The notes: a model not told the origin generated them from the letters alone. Counted from the first letter of the stretch, positions 7,152 through 16,249 are shown. The stretch is DNA of 21,291 nt from Acidobacteriota bacterium (GCA_023436715.1 JAEZIJ010000092.1:1-21291), one strand, 5' to 3'. Program-made: numbers and translations.

Positions 7152-9839
7152 TTACTCGCTCCGCAGTAGTCTTACGCACTCCTCGCGAGCGCCGCGCGCC
7201 GCCGGCACCAGCGTCGCGGCCACCGCAATCGCCCCCACAATCCCGACCACGGCAACGTACGCCTCCGGTTGGGCCGGGGTGACACCGAACAACATCGCCC
7301 GCGTGAACCTGGCTCCCCACAGCGCAATCAAGCACCCGGCGGCGCAGCCGGTCGCCAGAGCCGGCACGCTTTGCCGGTACACCAGCCCGCGGATTGCCGC
7401 CGGCGTTGCGCCCAGCGCAATGCGTATGCCGAACTCGGCCCGGCGCTGTTCGACGAAATACGTGAGCGTGCCATAAATGCCGACGGCCGCCAGGCACAGC
7501 GCCAGGCCGCTGAGCACCATGAAGATCAGGGCGAAGGCACGCTCCCTCGCCACCGAGTCCACAATCTGCGCACTGAATGTCGTGACTCGGAAGCTCAGGT
7601 CGGGATACTCGCGGCTGAGCAGTTGGATCATGGGCTGAACCGCCGCATCGGCGCCGCCACGTGAGCGCAGCACGATCGCGGCCGAACCGGGGTGCTTGAG
7701 GTTTTGGGCGAACGGAGTGTACATCGTCGGCGGGGCCGCCTCCCGCAAGTCCCTATACTTGGCGTCCTCCACAATCCCCACGATCTCGGCGACTCGGGGG
7801 TCGGGACCGGGCACAGAGATCCTGCGTCCGATCGCGTGCGTGTTTCCAAAAGCGGCACGAGCCAACCTCGCATTGACCACTGCCGCGATCGACGCCGCTC
7901 CCGAATCGGCTTCGCGGAATGTCCGGCCAGCCAGCAGCCGCGTTCCGAAAGTCCGGAAGAAATCCGGCGTGACCGCGTTGTAATGGACGTGGACCGGCTT
8001 CCACCCCTCGGCGGTTTCCGCACGCACGTCCCATTGCCAGGTGCTGCCTGAGATCGGCGTAACATAGCACATGCTGGCGGAATCGACGAATGGCAGAGCT
8101 TGCATCCGATCCAGCAGCAGCCTGTAGAACATCGGGCGCGCTTCCTCGGGCAGGCGGGCGCGGCGGAGGTCGATCGCGGCGAGCACGACGTTGCCGTGGT
8201 TGAAGCCCAGCTTGACCGTCAGCAGGTTGCGGAGAGTGGTGCCGAACAGGATTGCACCAGTGAGGAGCACTACCGTGATGGCGATTTGCCCCGTCAGCAA
8301 TAAGCGACGCAGCCGCATCACCGACGTGGGCATGGTCGCGCTTCCGCCCTTGAATGCATCCGCGGGCGCGATGTGAGCCGCCCGCAATGCTGGCGCGAAT
8401 CCGAACAGGACCGCGCTCAGCGTGCCCGCGGCGCAGGCAAATCCGAACACGGTCCAATTGAGCGACAGGTCCAGCGCCAGCGGGTCCGACGCGCGCGACG
8501 CGATGCCGGTCAGCAACGCCGCAAGTGGACCGGAAAGCAACAAACCCGCCAAGGCGCCGGCAAACGCCAGAGTCACGTTCTCCAGCGCGAGCTGCCGGAT
8601 GATGCGGCCGCGCGACGCTCCCAGCGCGATCCGTACCGCGATCTCCTTCTGGCGCACGATGGCCCGGGCCAACAGAAGGTTGGCTACCGTGAACGACGCG
8701 AGCACGAGGAGCAGGAGCACCACCACCGAGAGAATCGTCAAGGCCGGCTTCAATTCGTTGCGCACATACGACACGCCCGATGCGGCGGGCTGCAGCACGA
8801 ACCGCTGTGCGACGTATCTCGAGTGCTCCTTGGAAGGCAGGACCGCCGGGAGTGTAGAACGCATTGCGATCGGCGACAGAGCCGCCAACCGGCTCTGTGC
8901 CTGCTCCATGGTCACGCCGGCACGCAGCCTCCCGAACACCAGCAGCCAGTAATGAACCGGGTTCCGGAACGCGGAATCCTTTCCCCGCAAATAGGGCTCC
9001 GCGGCGAGTGGCACGTAGACATCGGCCGTGCGGCCCACCGTCAGTCCGAAGAAGCGGGGCGGCGTCACTCCTATGAGAGTGAACGGCTTTCCTTCGATGA
9101 AAATCGTGCGCCCGATGGCGGCTGGATCCGCTGCGAACGCGCGGCTCCACAGCGCGTGGCTGATCACGGCGACCGGCACGGCCGCGGCATCGCGTTCGTC
9201 CTCCGGGCCGAAGGTGCGGCCGGCTATTGCATGAGTGCCCAGGCTGCGGAACATCTCGCCTGATGCGTATGCGCCTTGCGTTTCCTTGATCTCGCCGTTC
9301 AGGGTCACATCGAAGCTGGCGTCAGCGTAGGCGAACGGCTGCACCAGCACGTCCTGGTGCTCCACCAGTTCCTTCCAGAGATTGCACGTGAGCGTTTCGT
9401 CTCCTTCGATATAACCCGACGACATGAAATTGCCGAGCCGCAGGTTCACCAGGCCACCCGGGTCCTTTACTGGCAGGGCGCGCAGCACCAGCGCGTGCCC
9501 AATGCTGAAGATCGCAGTATTCGCGCCGATGCCGAGCGCCAGCAGAAAGACGATCAGGACGGCGACCGTGCGGTTGCTTCGCAGTGCGCGCGCGGTGTAG
9601 CGCGCATCCTGCGCCAGAGCATCGAGCCCTTGCAGGATACCGGCGTCGCGCGTGCGTTCTTTTTGCAGGGTCAGGTTGCCAAAACGGCGGCGGGCGTCGC
9701 GCTGAGCCTCCTCCGGCGACATGCCTTCACTGACGTTATCGCGGGCCCGCATGGAAAGGTGAAACTGGAGCTCTTCGTCCAGCTCTCCTGAGTGGCGGCT
9801 GCCCCGCACGACGTTCCAAAAGCGATGCCAAAGCGCCAT
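7152..9839 (-). CDS. ADOP-family orphan permease 1 (MacB/FtsX-like)
   Basis: Large two-repeat membrane protein of the ADOP family (895 aa). Cytoplasmic N-terminus ~1-85 with the ADOP signature LDEELQFHLSM, GMSPEEAQRDARRRFGN; first membrane segment ~91-113 (LALGIGANTAIFSI); periplasmic MacB_PCD-like domain ~120-360; three membrane segments near 365-391, 424-446 and 462-484 with the FtsX motif EIAVRIALGASRGRIIRQ; second repeat from ~513 with its own periplasmic domain (~540-770) and three C-terminal segments containing EFGIRIALGATPAAI. It ends in CVRLLRSE, like the usual family ending. AGAGG upstream and a 10-nt gap from the PadR stop indicate co-transcription. MacB-type permeases normally need an ATPase; none is encoded in this window. 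Substrate unknown. Confidence 0.93.
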   Translation of the reverse strand: MALWHRFWNVVRGSRHSGELDEELQFHLSMRARDNVSEGMSPEEAQRDARRRFGNLTLQKERTRDAGILQGLDALAQDARYTARALRSNRTVAVLIVFLLALGIGANTAIFSIGHALVLRALPVKDPGGLVNLRLGNFMSSGYIEGDETLTCNLWKELVEHQDVLVQPFAYADASFDVTLNGEIKETQGAYASGEMFRSLGTHAIAGRTFGPEDERDAAAVPVAVISHALWSRAFAADPAAIGRTIFIEGKPFTLIGVTPPRFFGLTVGRTADVYVPLAAEPYLRGKDSAFRNPVHYWLLVFGRLRAGVTMEQAQSRLAALSPIAMRSTLPAVLPSKEHSRYVAQRFVLQPAASGVSYVRNELKPALTILSVVVLLLLVLASFTVANLLLARAIVRQKEIAVRIALGASRGRIIRQLALENVTLAFAGALAGLLLSGPLAALLTGIASRASDPLALDLSLNWTVFGFACAAGTLSAVLFGFAPALRAAHIAPADAFKGGSATMPTSVMRLRRLLLTGQIAITVVLLTGAILFGTTLRNLLTVKLGFNHGNVVLAAIDLRRARLPEEARPMFYRLLLDRMQALPFVDSASMCYVTPISGSTWQWDVRAETAEGWKPVHVHYNAVTPDFFRTFGTRLLAGRTFREADSGAASIAAVVNARLARAAFGNTHAIGRRISVPGPDPRVAEIVGIVEDAKYRDLREAAPPTMYTPFAQNLKHPGSAAIVLRSRGGADAAVQPMIQLLSREYPDLSFRVTTFSAQIVDSVARERAFALIFMVLSGLALCLAAVGIYGTLTYFVEQRRAEFGIRIALGATPAAIRGLVYRQSVPALATGCAAGCLIALWGARFTRAMLFGVTPAQPEAYVAVVGIVGAIAVAATLVPAARGAREECVRLLRSE

Positions 9840-9849
9840 TCGAGCCCTC

Positions 9850-10194
9850 TCACGCGTACTGTAGAAACCGGGCTACCGCGCCAGCGATTGCCAGCCATTG
9901 ACCCTGCTCGGCGGCCAGTTGCCGCCGGCCCGCCGCGGTTATTGTGTAAAAGCGGGCACGCCGGTTGTTTTCGCTGGCGCCCCACTCGGCTTTGATCGCG
10001 CCGGCCTGCTCCATACGGTGCAGTGCCGGGTAAAGCGATCCTTCCTCAATGCGGAGCAAGTTCTCCGAACGGCTTTGGATGTGCTGCGTGATGCCGTATC
10101 CGTGCATCCGGCCGCAGCTAGCGAGAGTTCTCAGTACCAGCAGATCGAGCGCTCCCTGCAAGCCGCCCGGTGTCTCCTTCGCCATACTTCCCAT
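9850..10194 (-). CDS. PadR-family transcriptional regulator 1
   Basis: Dimeric winged-helix repressor of the acidobacterial PadR type that accompanies ADOP permeases. Signature regions: LQGALDLLVLRTLASCGRMHGYGI, the wing and recognition region IEEGSLYPALHRMEQAGAIKAEW, ENNRRARFYTIT and the C-terminal helix RRQLAAEQGQW. At 114 aa it has normal length for the compact class. Two starts are possible, ATG 10194 or ATG 10185 (MAKETPG); the second matches the other two PadR proteins better at the N-terminus (MGKGD, MAKPTD) but neither has a good ribosome binding site. A textbook sigma70 promoter lies just upstream with a predicted start near 10201, giving a very short leader. It probably regulates itself, the downstream permease and perhaps the divergent module. 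Confidence 0.92.
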   Translation of the reverse strand: MGSMAKETPGGLQGALDLLVLRTLASCGRMHGYGITQHIQSRSENLLRIEEGSLYPALHRMEQAGAIKAEWGASENNRRARFYTITAAGRRQLAAEQGQWLAIAGAVARFLQYA

Positions 10195-10207
10195 AGATGT
10201 CTAGGGC

Positions 10208-10236
10208 AGAATACGGCGAATCGCGATCCTTGTCAA
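10208..10236 (-). promoter_or_regulatory. Strong sigma70 promoter of PadR-ADOP module 1
   Basis: On the minus strand TTGACA (10236-10231) and TATTCT (10213-10208) are separated by exactly 17 bp, close to the sigma70 optimum. The predicted transcript start is near 10201, only 6-15 nt before the two possible PadR starts. Confidence 0.75.
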
Positions 10237-10273
10237 TGGTCCGCTCAAACAGGTGTACGAAAATCCGAAAATT

Positions 10274-10297
10274 CGATTGCAATCTTCGCCGCAATCG
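10274..10297. promoter_or_regulatory. Candidate PadR operator in the divergent promoter
   Basis: CGATTGC (10274-10280) and GCAATCG (10291-10297) are perfect 7-bp inverted repeats. The left arm is also part of the perfect 10-bp palindrome GATTGCAATC (10275-10284). The site covers the -35 box and spacer of the module 2 promoter, where a bound dimeric repressor would block RNA polymerase. Imperfect CGAA-AA-TTCG (10266-10275) adjoins it. Assignment to a PadR protein rests on position and symmetry only. Confidence 0.45.
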
Positions 10298-10305
10298 TTT
10301 AGACT
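10277..10305 (+). promoter_or_regulatory. Sigma70 promoter of PadR-ADOP module 2
   Basis: TTGCAA (10277-10282), 17-bp spacer, TAGACT (10300-10305). Predicted transcript start is about 10312, giving a leader of under 10 nt before ATG 10320, consistent with the lack of a Shine-Dalgarno sequence there. It overlaps the candidate operator. Confidence 0.55.
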
Positions 10306-10319
10306 CCCCTTAGCGGATT

Positions 10320-10649
10320 ATGGGAAAAGGCGATTTGTTGCAGGGAACGCTGGACATGCTGATCCTCAAGACGGTGGCCCGCTGCGGCACCATGCACGGC
10401 TATGCCATCGCCGAGTCGATCCAGCAGACCTCGAACGAGGTGCTGAAGGTCGAGGAAGGGGCGCTGTATCCGGCGCTGCACCGGCTCGAGTTGCGGGGCC
10501 TGTTGCGGCCGGAATGGGGGCTGTCGGAAAACAATCGCCGGGCTAAGTACTACACGCTCACACCCGCGGGGAGGAGAACTCTATCTCAGGAGGCGGAGTC
10601 CTGGGCCAGGCTCTCCGGGGCGATTGCGCTCATCATGGAGACGCCGTGA
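10320..10649 (+). CDS. PadR-family transcriptional regulator 2
   Basis: Winged-helix PadR protein of 109 aa. It carries the same landmarks as regulator 1: LLQGTLDMLILKTVARCGTMHGYAI, VEEGALYPALHRLELRGLLRPEW, SENNRRAKYYTLTPAGRRTLSQE and a short C-terminal dimer helix. It is divergent from regulator 1 across a 125-bp region and is followed after 4 nt by its own ADOP permease. ATG 10320 has no obvious ribosome binding site; with the predicted transcript start near 10312 the message would have almost no leader. Likely an autoregulated repressor whose effector is unknown. Confidence 0.93.
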   Translation: MGKGDLLQGTLDMLILKTVARCGTMHGYAIAESIQQTSNEVLKVEEGALYPALHRLELRGLLRPEWGLSENNRRAKYYTLTPAGRRTLSQEAESWARLSGAIALIMETP

Positions 10650-10653
10650 TCAT

Positions 10654-13284
10654 ATGTCACCTTCTGAACTGTTGTGCGGACTGCGTTTGCGACTGATGGC
10701 CTTGTGGAACCGGCGTCGCCTGGAGCGCGACCTGGAAGATGAGTTGGCGTTTCACCTCGCTATGCGAGCCGAAAGCCGGACTTCGAATGGGTTGCCGGCC
10801 GACGAAGCGCGGGCAGCGGCCCGGCGGCAGTTCGGCAACGAGGCAAACATCCGCGAATCCTGCCGTGCGGTGTGGACCTTCGTCTCTGTGGAAAGTGTCT
10901 TCCGAGACCTGCGGTATGCAGGCCGCCTGCTGGCGAAGAACCGCGGATTCACCGCCGCTGTAGTGTTGTCGCTCACTCTGGGTATCGGAGCGTGTACGGC
11001 CGTGTTCAGCGTAGTCAATACGGCTTTCCTGCGGCCGCTGCCGTGGTCCGATGCCGGCCGCATCGTGCGAATGTCGCTGCGGACCGAGGGAGATGAGGGG
11101 ACGGGCCCCCTCTTTCCCGCAGACCGCGATACGTTCGAAAAATGGCGGCGCGATAACAGGCTATTCACTGAGGTGTCGGCCGTCAGCCTGGCTCCGTTCG
11201 GTGTGAGCCTCACGGGGTTCGGCGACGCCGAGCACCTCAACGGCACGTTGGTTTCCAGCAACTTTTTCGACCTCCTGGGGGCGGCGCCCGTCCTTGGCCG
11301 GACCTTCTTCGCTGAAGAAGACCAGCCGGGACACGCCAATGTCGCGGTTCTGAGTCATGCCTTCTGGCGCCGCCGTTTCGCCGCCGATCCGGGCGCACTC
11401 GGCCGCAGCCTCATGCTGAATGGACAGGCGTACACCGTGATCGGCGTGATGCCGGAGGGCTTCAAGATCCCGCAATGGTACCTGATGAAGGACGCCGATA
11501 TCTGGCTTCCGCTTGATAGGTCGAAGGACATCGGCGGCCGTTTTATGGGCATCCTTGGCCGTGTGAAGCCGGGCGCGACGCTACGGCAGGCGGAAGCGGA
11601 CGCATCCGCGCTCGCGGGCCGCGACCGGAGCGGGCGTCGGCTCAGGTGCTCGGTTTCGCCGCTGACCAGCGATTACGATGAAGCGCGCCCGCGGATGATG
11701 CTGCTGTTCGGCGTGGTCGGCCTGGTGCTGCTTGTGGCTTGTGCGAACGTCGCGAACATGACACTGGCACGTTCGACCGCGCGCATTCGGGAAATGGGCA
11801 TTCGCGCGGCGATCGGCGCGGGAAGGGCGCGGCTCGTCTGGCAACTGCTGATCGAGCACGCCCTTCTGGCGGCCGTGTCAGGTGCGGCGGCGCTGCTGTT
11901 TGCTCAAGGCGTGATCGAACTGCTGCGGTACGCCAAACCCGCCCTGCTGCCTCGCGCGGATGAGTTGTCGCTGGACTGGAGAGTGTTCGCGTTCGCCCTG
12001 GCGCTTTCCATTGCCGCCGGATTGGCAACAGGCCTTGTGCCGGCGTTGCGCGCAGCGCGTCCCGATATCAGAAGCATGCTGGGCGCGGCCAGCGAACGCA
12101 GCGGCGACGGCAGAGTCGCCACCAGCGGGCGCGAGTTGTTGATCGCCCTTCAGGTGACGCTGTCGCTGATGTTGCTGGCCGGCGCCGGAGTCCTCGGGCG
12201 AAGCCTGCTCGCGCTTTCGCGAGTGGACCTCGGTTTCAAGCCGCAGGACACGCTGAGCTTCAACGTAAAGACGCCGGACCAGTGGTCCTCGGAACAGGTC
12301 AACCGTTTCTTCTCGCAGGTTCGCGAAGGGATCGGGGCGGTTCCGGGCGTCGATTCCGTGGGGTACACGGATTTCGGAGCACCGCTCGAAGGGACCGGCT
12401 CCCTGGACATAATTGCAGCCGGCAGCAGGACCTCTCCTGGCCGTGCCGTGCTCACGATGTTCCGCCACATCTCGCCCGGCTATTTCCGCGCACTCGGTAT
12501 TCCGCTGATTGCCGGCCGCAATTTGACGGATGCGGACTTCAAATCGTCCGAGAATGGAGTCGTCGTGAACGAAACGTTCGCACGGCGGCACTGGCCGGGG
12601 GAGAGTGCAATCGGACGCCTGGTCTATCCGCCCGGGGGAGAAAAGGCTCCAGCGCGGATCGTCGGAGTTGTGAAAGACGTGCGTGAGTACAACCGTGCCA
12701 AGTTGCCGGGGCAGGAGCTTTATGTTGCGACTCCGGGCACCCGCATGGAAATGATGTTCGTAGTGCGGGCGTCGGGGAATCCGATGCGGACGCTATCGGC
12801 GATCCGCAGAGCCGTCGCTGCCGCGAATCCGGAAATCGCGGTGTACCAGGTGCGCCGGCTCGAAGATGTCGTCTCGACGGACATCGCCTCGCCGAAGTTC
12901 CTGGCGGGCTTCCTCGCGGTGTTCGCAGGCGTCGCGGCGGTGCTGGCAGCAATCGGGCTGTACGGCGTGGTTTCCTACGCGGCGAGCCGGCGCGCCAGGG
13001 AGATTGCGATCCGCCTGGCGCTGGGAGCGAGCCGCTGGTCGATTCTGCGCGCGATTGGGGGACGCTACCTTGCGGCCTCGGCTGCCGGCCTCGCGGCAGG
13101 TATCGCGGGAACCGCACTCGCCGCCGGCCTGATACGCCACTTCCTGTTTCGCGTCGAACCGCGTGACCCGGGAACGCTGGCTGCCGTAAGCATCATGCTA
13201 ATCGTGGTAGCTTCGATCGCGACATGGCTCCCCGTCCGCCGCACGCTCAGTGCCGACCCGATGCGATCTCTGCAGTACGAATAG
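10654..13284 (+). CDS. ADOP-family orphan permease 2 (MacB/FtsX-like)
   Basis: Two-repeat permease of 876 aa. The N-terminal cytoplasmic region contains LERDLEDELAFHLAM and GLPADEARAAARRQFGNE; the first membrane segment is ~100-123 (LSLTLGIGACTAVFSV); then a MacB_PCD-like periplasmic domain, a three-helix FtsX block with EMGIRAAIGAGRARLVWQ, a second periplasmic domain and a final block with EIAIRLALGASRWSILRAI, ending DPMRSLQYE. I chose ATG 10654, 4 nt after the PadR stop, over an in-frame TTG at 10624 that would overlap the PadR gene; GGAGAC within the PadR end lies ~11 nt upstream. No ATPase gene is adjacent. Just after its stop lies a stray copy of the beginning of the M16 peptidase gene, so its 3' neighbourhood has been rearranged. 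Confidence 0.93.
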   Translation: MSPSELLCGLRLRLMALWNRRRLERDLEDELAFHLAMRAESRTSNGLPADEARAAARRQFGNEANIRESCRAVWTFVSVESVFRDLRYAGRLLAKNRGFTAAVVLSLTLGIGACTAVFSVVNTAFLRPLPWSDAGRIVRMSLRTEGDEGTGPLFPADRDTFEKWRRDNRLFTEVSAVSLAPFGVSLTGFGDAEHLNGTLVSSNFFDLLGAAPVLGRTFFAEEDQPGHANVAVLSHAFWRRRFAADPGALGRSLMLNGQAYTVIGVMPEGFKIPQWYLMKDADIWLPLDRSKDIGGRFMGILGRVKPGATLRQAEADASALAGRDRSGRRLRCSVSPLTSDYDEARPRMMLLFGVVGLVLLVACANVANMTLARSTARIREMGIRAAIGAGRARLVWQLLIEHALLAAVSGAAALLFAQGVIELLRYAKPALLPRADELSLDWRVFAFALALSIAAGLATGLVPALRAARPDIRSMLGAASERSGDGRVATSGRELLIALQVTLSLMLLAGAGVLGRSLLALSRVDLGFKPQDTLSFNVKTPDQWSSEQVNRFFSQVREGIGAVPGVDSVGYTDFGAPLEGTGSLDIIAAGSRTSPGRAVLTMFRHISPGYFRALGIPLIAGRNLTDADFKSSENGVVVNETFARRHWPGESAIGRLVYPPGGEKAPARIVGVVKDVREYNRAKLPGQELYVATPGTRMEMMFVVRASGNPMRTLSAIRRAVAAANPEIAVYQVRRLEDVVSTDIASPKFLAGFLAVFAGVAAVLAAIGLYGVVSYAASRRAREIAIRLALGASRWSILRAIGGRYLAASAAGLAAGIAGTALAAGLIRHFLFRVEPRDPGTLAAVSIMLIVVASIATWLPVRRTLSADPMRSLQYE

Positions 13285-13292
13285 GATGTTCC

Positions 13293-13331
13293 ATGAGAAA
13301 AGTGCTGCAAGTCACTGCCGCCCTCCTGTAG
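13293..13331 (+). pseudogene. Stranded 5' remnant of an M16 peptidase gene
   Basis: The stretch 13289-13320 matches 16773-16804, the start of the real M16 gene, at 29 of 32 positions. The reading frame gives MRKVLQVTAALL then a stop, against MRKVLQATAVAA in the intact gene. Beyond it similarity stops. The match includes the four bases before the ATG, so it is a copied gene start rather than a chance resemblance of signal peptides. It is too short to be functional and lacks the promoter and GGAGG site of the intact gene. Confidence 0.55.
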
Positions 13332-13529
13332 GGACCGGGCCTGCCCGAATGCTGATCACATGGCGCCGAGGGATGAAAGGTTCTGTCGGCCCCGGCCTAA
13401 GTGCATGGGAGCGTAATCCAGGAGCAATGACGAATGGGAGCGCTCTTACCGGGCGGCGACAACCCGTCAGCATGAGTTTGCAAACGCTATGCCGTTGATC
13501 GCGGGTGCCCGTCCCGTCTTCAATGCACG
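13332..13529. other. Unassigned spacer between convergent ADOP 2 and ADOP 3
   Basis: About 200 bp without a supportable gene. It holds a small inverted repeat CGGGC-CT-GCCCG near 13338-13349 but no T-run, so no clear terminator for either permease gene. Open frames here have no recognisable protein content. It may be decayed sequence left by the event that created the M16 remnant at its left end. Confidence 0.5.
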
Positions 13530-16247
13530 TTACTCATCTCTGAGCACGACGTTCGGGTCCAGGCGCGATGCGCGCCACGCCGGGAGCCAACTGGCGACCA
13601 CCGCCACGGCCGTAATCGTCGCGATCACAAAGGCGATCGTCACGGTATCTGTCGGCTGCACGCCAAACAGCAGGGACGCAATCAGCCGGTTTACGGCAAG
13701 CGCGCCTGCAAGGCCAATGGCGACACCCAACGCCGTGACTTGAAGCCCTTGCTTCATGGTCTGTGTGAGCACGTGTGCGCGAGCTGCACCGAGGGCGACC
13801 CGAATGCCGATCTCGCGCCGGCGCTCCGTAACCATGTAAGAGAGCACACCGTAAGTGCCGATGGCTGCCAGTAGCAGCGCCAGTCCGGCAAAAGCGCCCA
13901 ATAGCTGTGCCAAAAGTCTCGGCCGGCGAATCGATTCGGCGAACACCGAATCCATGTCGCGAAGCCGCACGACCGGAACCGCGGCGTCCACTTCCCGCAC
14001 CACTCGCTCGATCGTCCCTGATAGCGCGGCCGGTGGCAGCGTCGTCCGCATCACCACATTCATACTCGGCGGAGAGACGCCGTGCTGGTCAAGGGATACA
14101 TAAAGTTCAGTTCCCGCCGGACGCTCCACCCCGCGCTGCCTGACGTCCTTGGCTACTCCGATCACCGTATGCCAGACATCATCGCTAGCGCCAAACGATG
14201 CACCCGAAGGCCGCAGACGCTGGCCAATCGGGTTGTGCCCCTTCCAGATCCTTGTCGCCAAAGTCTCATTGACGATGGCTACCTTGCCTTGCGATGCGTT
14301 GTCGGTTCGCTCGAAGCCGCGGCCGGCGACGATCGGGATGCCCATCGTCCCGAAATAGTCGCCCATGACGAACTGGTAGTAGTCGATGATTTCAAAGGGC
14401 CTTCCATCGTAAGAGCTGTAGTTCTCGATAGGAGTAGCGATCCCCTCTGGCGTTCGATTCGGCGGCAGACCCGACATGGCAGCCGTTCGTAGCACGCCCG
14501 GTACGGAACCAAGCCTGTCGAGGACGCGTTGATATGACTGCGCCCGTGTGTCGGGATCTGAATTCGCCATTGGCAGTGTCATCGAGAACGTCACCAGCCG
14601 CGACCGGTCAAATCCTGCATCGATTCCCGTGAGGTTGTAGACTGTCTGAACTAGCAAACTCGCTCCGATAACCAGCATCACCGCGAAAGCGACTTGGGTT
14701 ATCACAAGCCCACGACGGGCGTAATGACGCCAGGCGCCGCTGGTACCCCTCCCGCCCTCCTTCAGCGCAGTCATCAGGCTGCTCGTTCTCCGGCGCCCGA
14801 GCGACACGAATCCGAAAAGCACGGCAGCCCCAGTCGAAAGGCCGAGCGCAACCAGAAGAACGGGTAGATCGATCGTAAGCTCACTCGTCCGTGGGATGCT
14901 AGTCGGGTAAGCACGGATCAGCGCCCGGACGCCAGCGCTGGCCAGCAACAGACCCAGAATGCCACCGGCTCCAGCCAGCACCGCACCTTCGGTTACCGAC
15001 TGCCGGAGCAGCCGGCCGCGGCTGGCGCCGAGAGCAGCGCGCAGTACAAATTCACGTCGGCGTGACAACGCGCGAGCCATCACCAGGTTCGCAAGATTCG
15101 CACAGACGATGAGCAGCACGAATCCCACGGCGGCCTGCAGAACCCAGATCGGGCGGCTGGCATTTCCAACGATCGCGTCCTGTAACGCCCGCAATTGGAG
15201 CGTGTGGTCTACTGAGCGCAGGGGACGGTTCGTGGGGACATGGTCTTTCGTGCCGGCACGGTCGCCCCAGTTTTCGAGGAATGCGCTCAGTTCCGTCTGT
15301 GCCGCCTCGGCGGTGACGCCGTCTTTCAGTCGCGCAACGACGTATAGGACGTGGGCCTCGCGTTGCCGCGCCGTGTTCGGGTGGAGCCAGAGGGGCAACC
15401 AAACCTGAATGTGGTTATCCATGACGTCGGCCCCAGGTGGCATAATGCCCACGATTTCGTGCAGCCGGCCCTCGATTTCCACCTTCTGTCCAACGAGCGG
15501 TCGTCCTCCAAATGCTGTTCGCCACAATTCGTGCGAGAGAATTGCGATCGGTGGCGGGAGCGTCCCGGTCCAACGCGCGGTTTCTTCGTCACTAAAGAAG
15601 CGCCCCTGCTCCGGCTGAATACTGAGCGCCTTGAGCAAATGTGCATCGACGGAGATCGAGCGCGCGCGCAGAGGTCGATCCCCGGCCGTGAGGTTGACCT
15701 CGCCGGTTGTGTACGCCGCGCCGCCGGTCGAATAAGCGCCAACCACCGCGAACGACTGGTTCATCTGGCGGAACTCGGTGTACTCTGGCGCCGAGAGCGC
15801 ATTTCGGGTGCCCCCAACGGCCGGGGCTTCTGCCGTCAGATACATCAGCTGATCGGGTTTTGGATAGTCGAGTGGCCGCAGCAGCACTCCATGCACGATC
15901 GTAAAGATGGCAATGTTTGCTCCAATCCCAAGGGCCAGCGTGGCGACGACAACTCCTGTGAACCCTGGACTCTTCGCTAAAGATCGAATCGTGTAACGTA
16001 CGTCTTGTATAAGATCCTCGACAAAGTTTACGCGGCGCATATCCCGGCACTCCTCTTTGTACTGCGCGATGCCTCCGATCATGCGCCGCGCGGCCCGGCG
16101 GGCTTCCTCGGGCGGCATACCGGATGAAATGTTCTCTTCAATGAGCTGATCCAGGTGGAAACGAAGTTCGGCGTCGAGTTCGACATCGACATTCGGACGG
16201 CGGAACAGCGACCGAAGCCGCAAACGGACTTTGTCTAAAATCCGCAT
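13530..16247 (-). CDS. ADOP-family orphan permease 3 (MacB/FtsX-like)
   Basis: Two-repeat permease of 905 aa. N-terminus with VELDAELRFHLDQL and GMPPEEARRAARRMIGG; first membrane segment ~97-119 (ATLALGIGANIAIFTI); periplasmic domain; FtsX block with EFVLRAALGASRGRLLRQ; second half with a periplasmic domain containing IVAGRGFERTDN and a final block with EIGIRVALGAARAHVLTQ, ending LDPNVVLRDE, the classic family C-terminus. The frame is open to 16385, but ATG 16247 is the start that matches family N-termini; it lies 2 nt after the PadR stop with AGAGG ~8 nt upstream. Several stretches of this gene are less GC-rich than the other two ADOP genes, and with the M16 remnant beyond its 3' end this hints at separate acquisition. 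Substrate and ATPase are unknown. Confidence 0.93.
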   Translation of the reverse strand: MRILDKVRLRLRSLFRRPNVDVELDAELRFHLDQLIEENISSGMPPEEARRAARRMIGGIAQYKEECRDMRRVNFVEDLIQDVRYTIRSLAKSPGFTGVVVATLALGIGANIAIFTIVHGVLLRPLDYPKPDQLMYLTAEAPAVGGTRNALSAPEYTEFRQMNQSFAVVGAYSTGGAAYTTGEVNLTAGDRPLRARSISVDAHLLKALSIQPEQGRFFSDEETARWTGTLPPPIAILSHELWRTAFGGRPLVGQKVEIEGRLHEIVGIMPPGADVMDNHIQVWLPLWLHPNTARQREAHVLYVVARLKDGVTAEAAQTELSAFLENWGDRAGTKDHVPTNRPLRSVDHTLQLRALQDAIVGNASRPIWVLQAAVGFVLLIVCANLANLVMARALSRRREFVLRAALGASRGRLLRQSVTEGAVLAGAGGILGLLLASAGVRALIRAYPTSIPRTSELTIDLPVLLVALGLSTGAAVLFGFVSLGRRRTSSLMTALKEGGRGTSGAWRHYARRGLVITQVAFAVMLVIGASLLVQTVYNLTGIDAGFDRSRLVTFSMTLPMANSDPDTRAQSYQRVLDRLGSVPGVLRTAAMSGLPPNRTPEGIATPIENYSSYDGRPFEIIDYYQFVMGDYFGTMGIPIVAGRGFERTDNASQGKVAIVNETLATRIWKGHNPIGQRLRPSGASFGASDDVWHTVIGVAKDVRQRGVERPAGTELYVSLDQHGVSPPSMNVVMRTTLPPAALSGTIERVVREVDAAVPVVRLRDMDSVFAESIRRPRLLAQLLGAFAGLALLLAAIGTYGVLSYMVTERRREIGIRVALGAARAHVLTQTMKQGLQVTALGVAIGLAGALAVNRLIASLLFGVQPTDTVTIAFVIATITAVAVVASWLPAWRASRLDPNVVLRDE

Positions 16248-16249
16248 TA

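Noticed and set aside
13250..13498. 82-aa open frame after ADOP 2
   Set aside because: It begins inside the ADOP 2 coding region in another frame and has no recognisable or conserved-looking protein content.
13332..13512. Degraded group II intron RNA or IS fragment between ADOP 2 and ADOP 3
   Set aside because: Some strings looked reminiscent, but there is no GUGYG start, domain V or protein remnant, and no match to the intron in this window.
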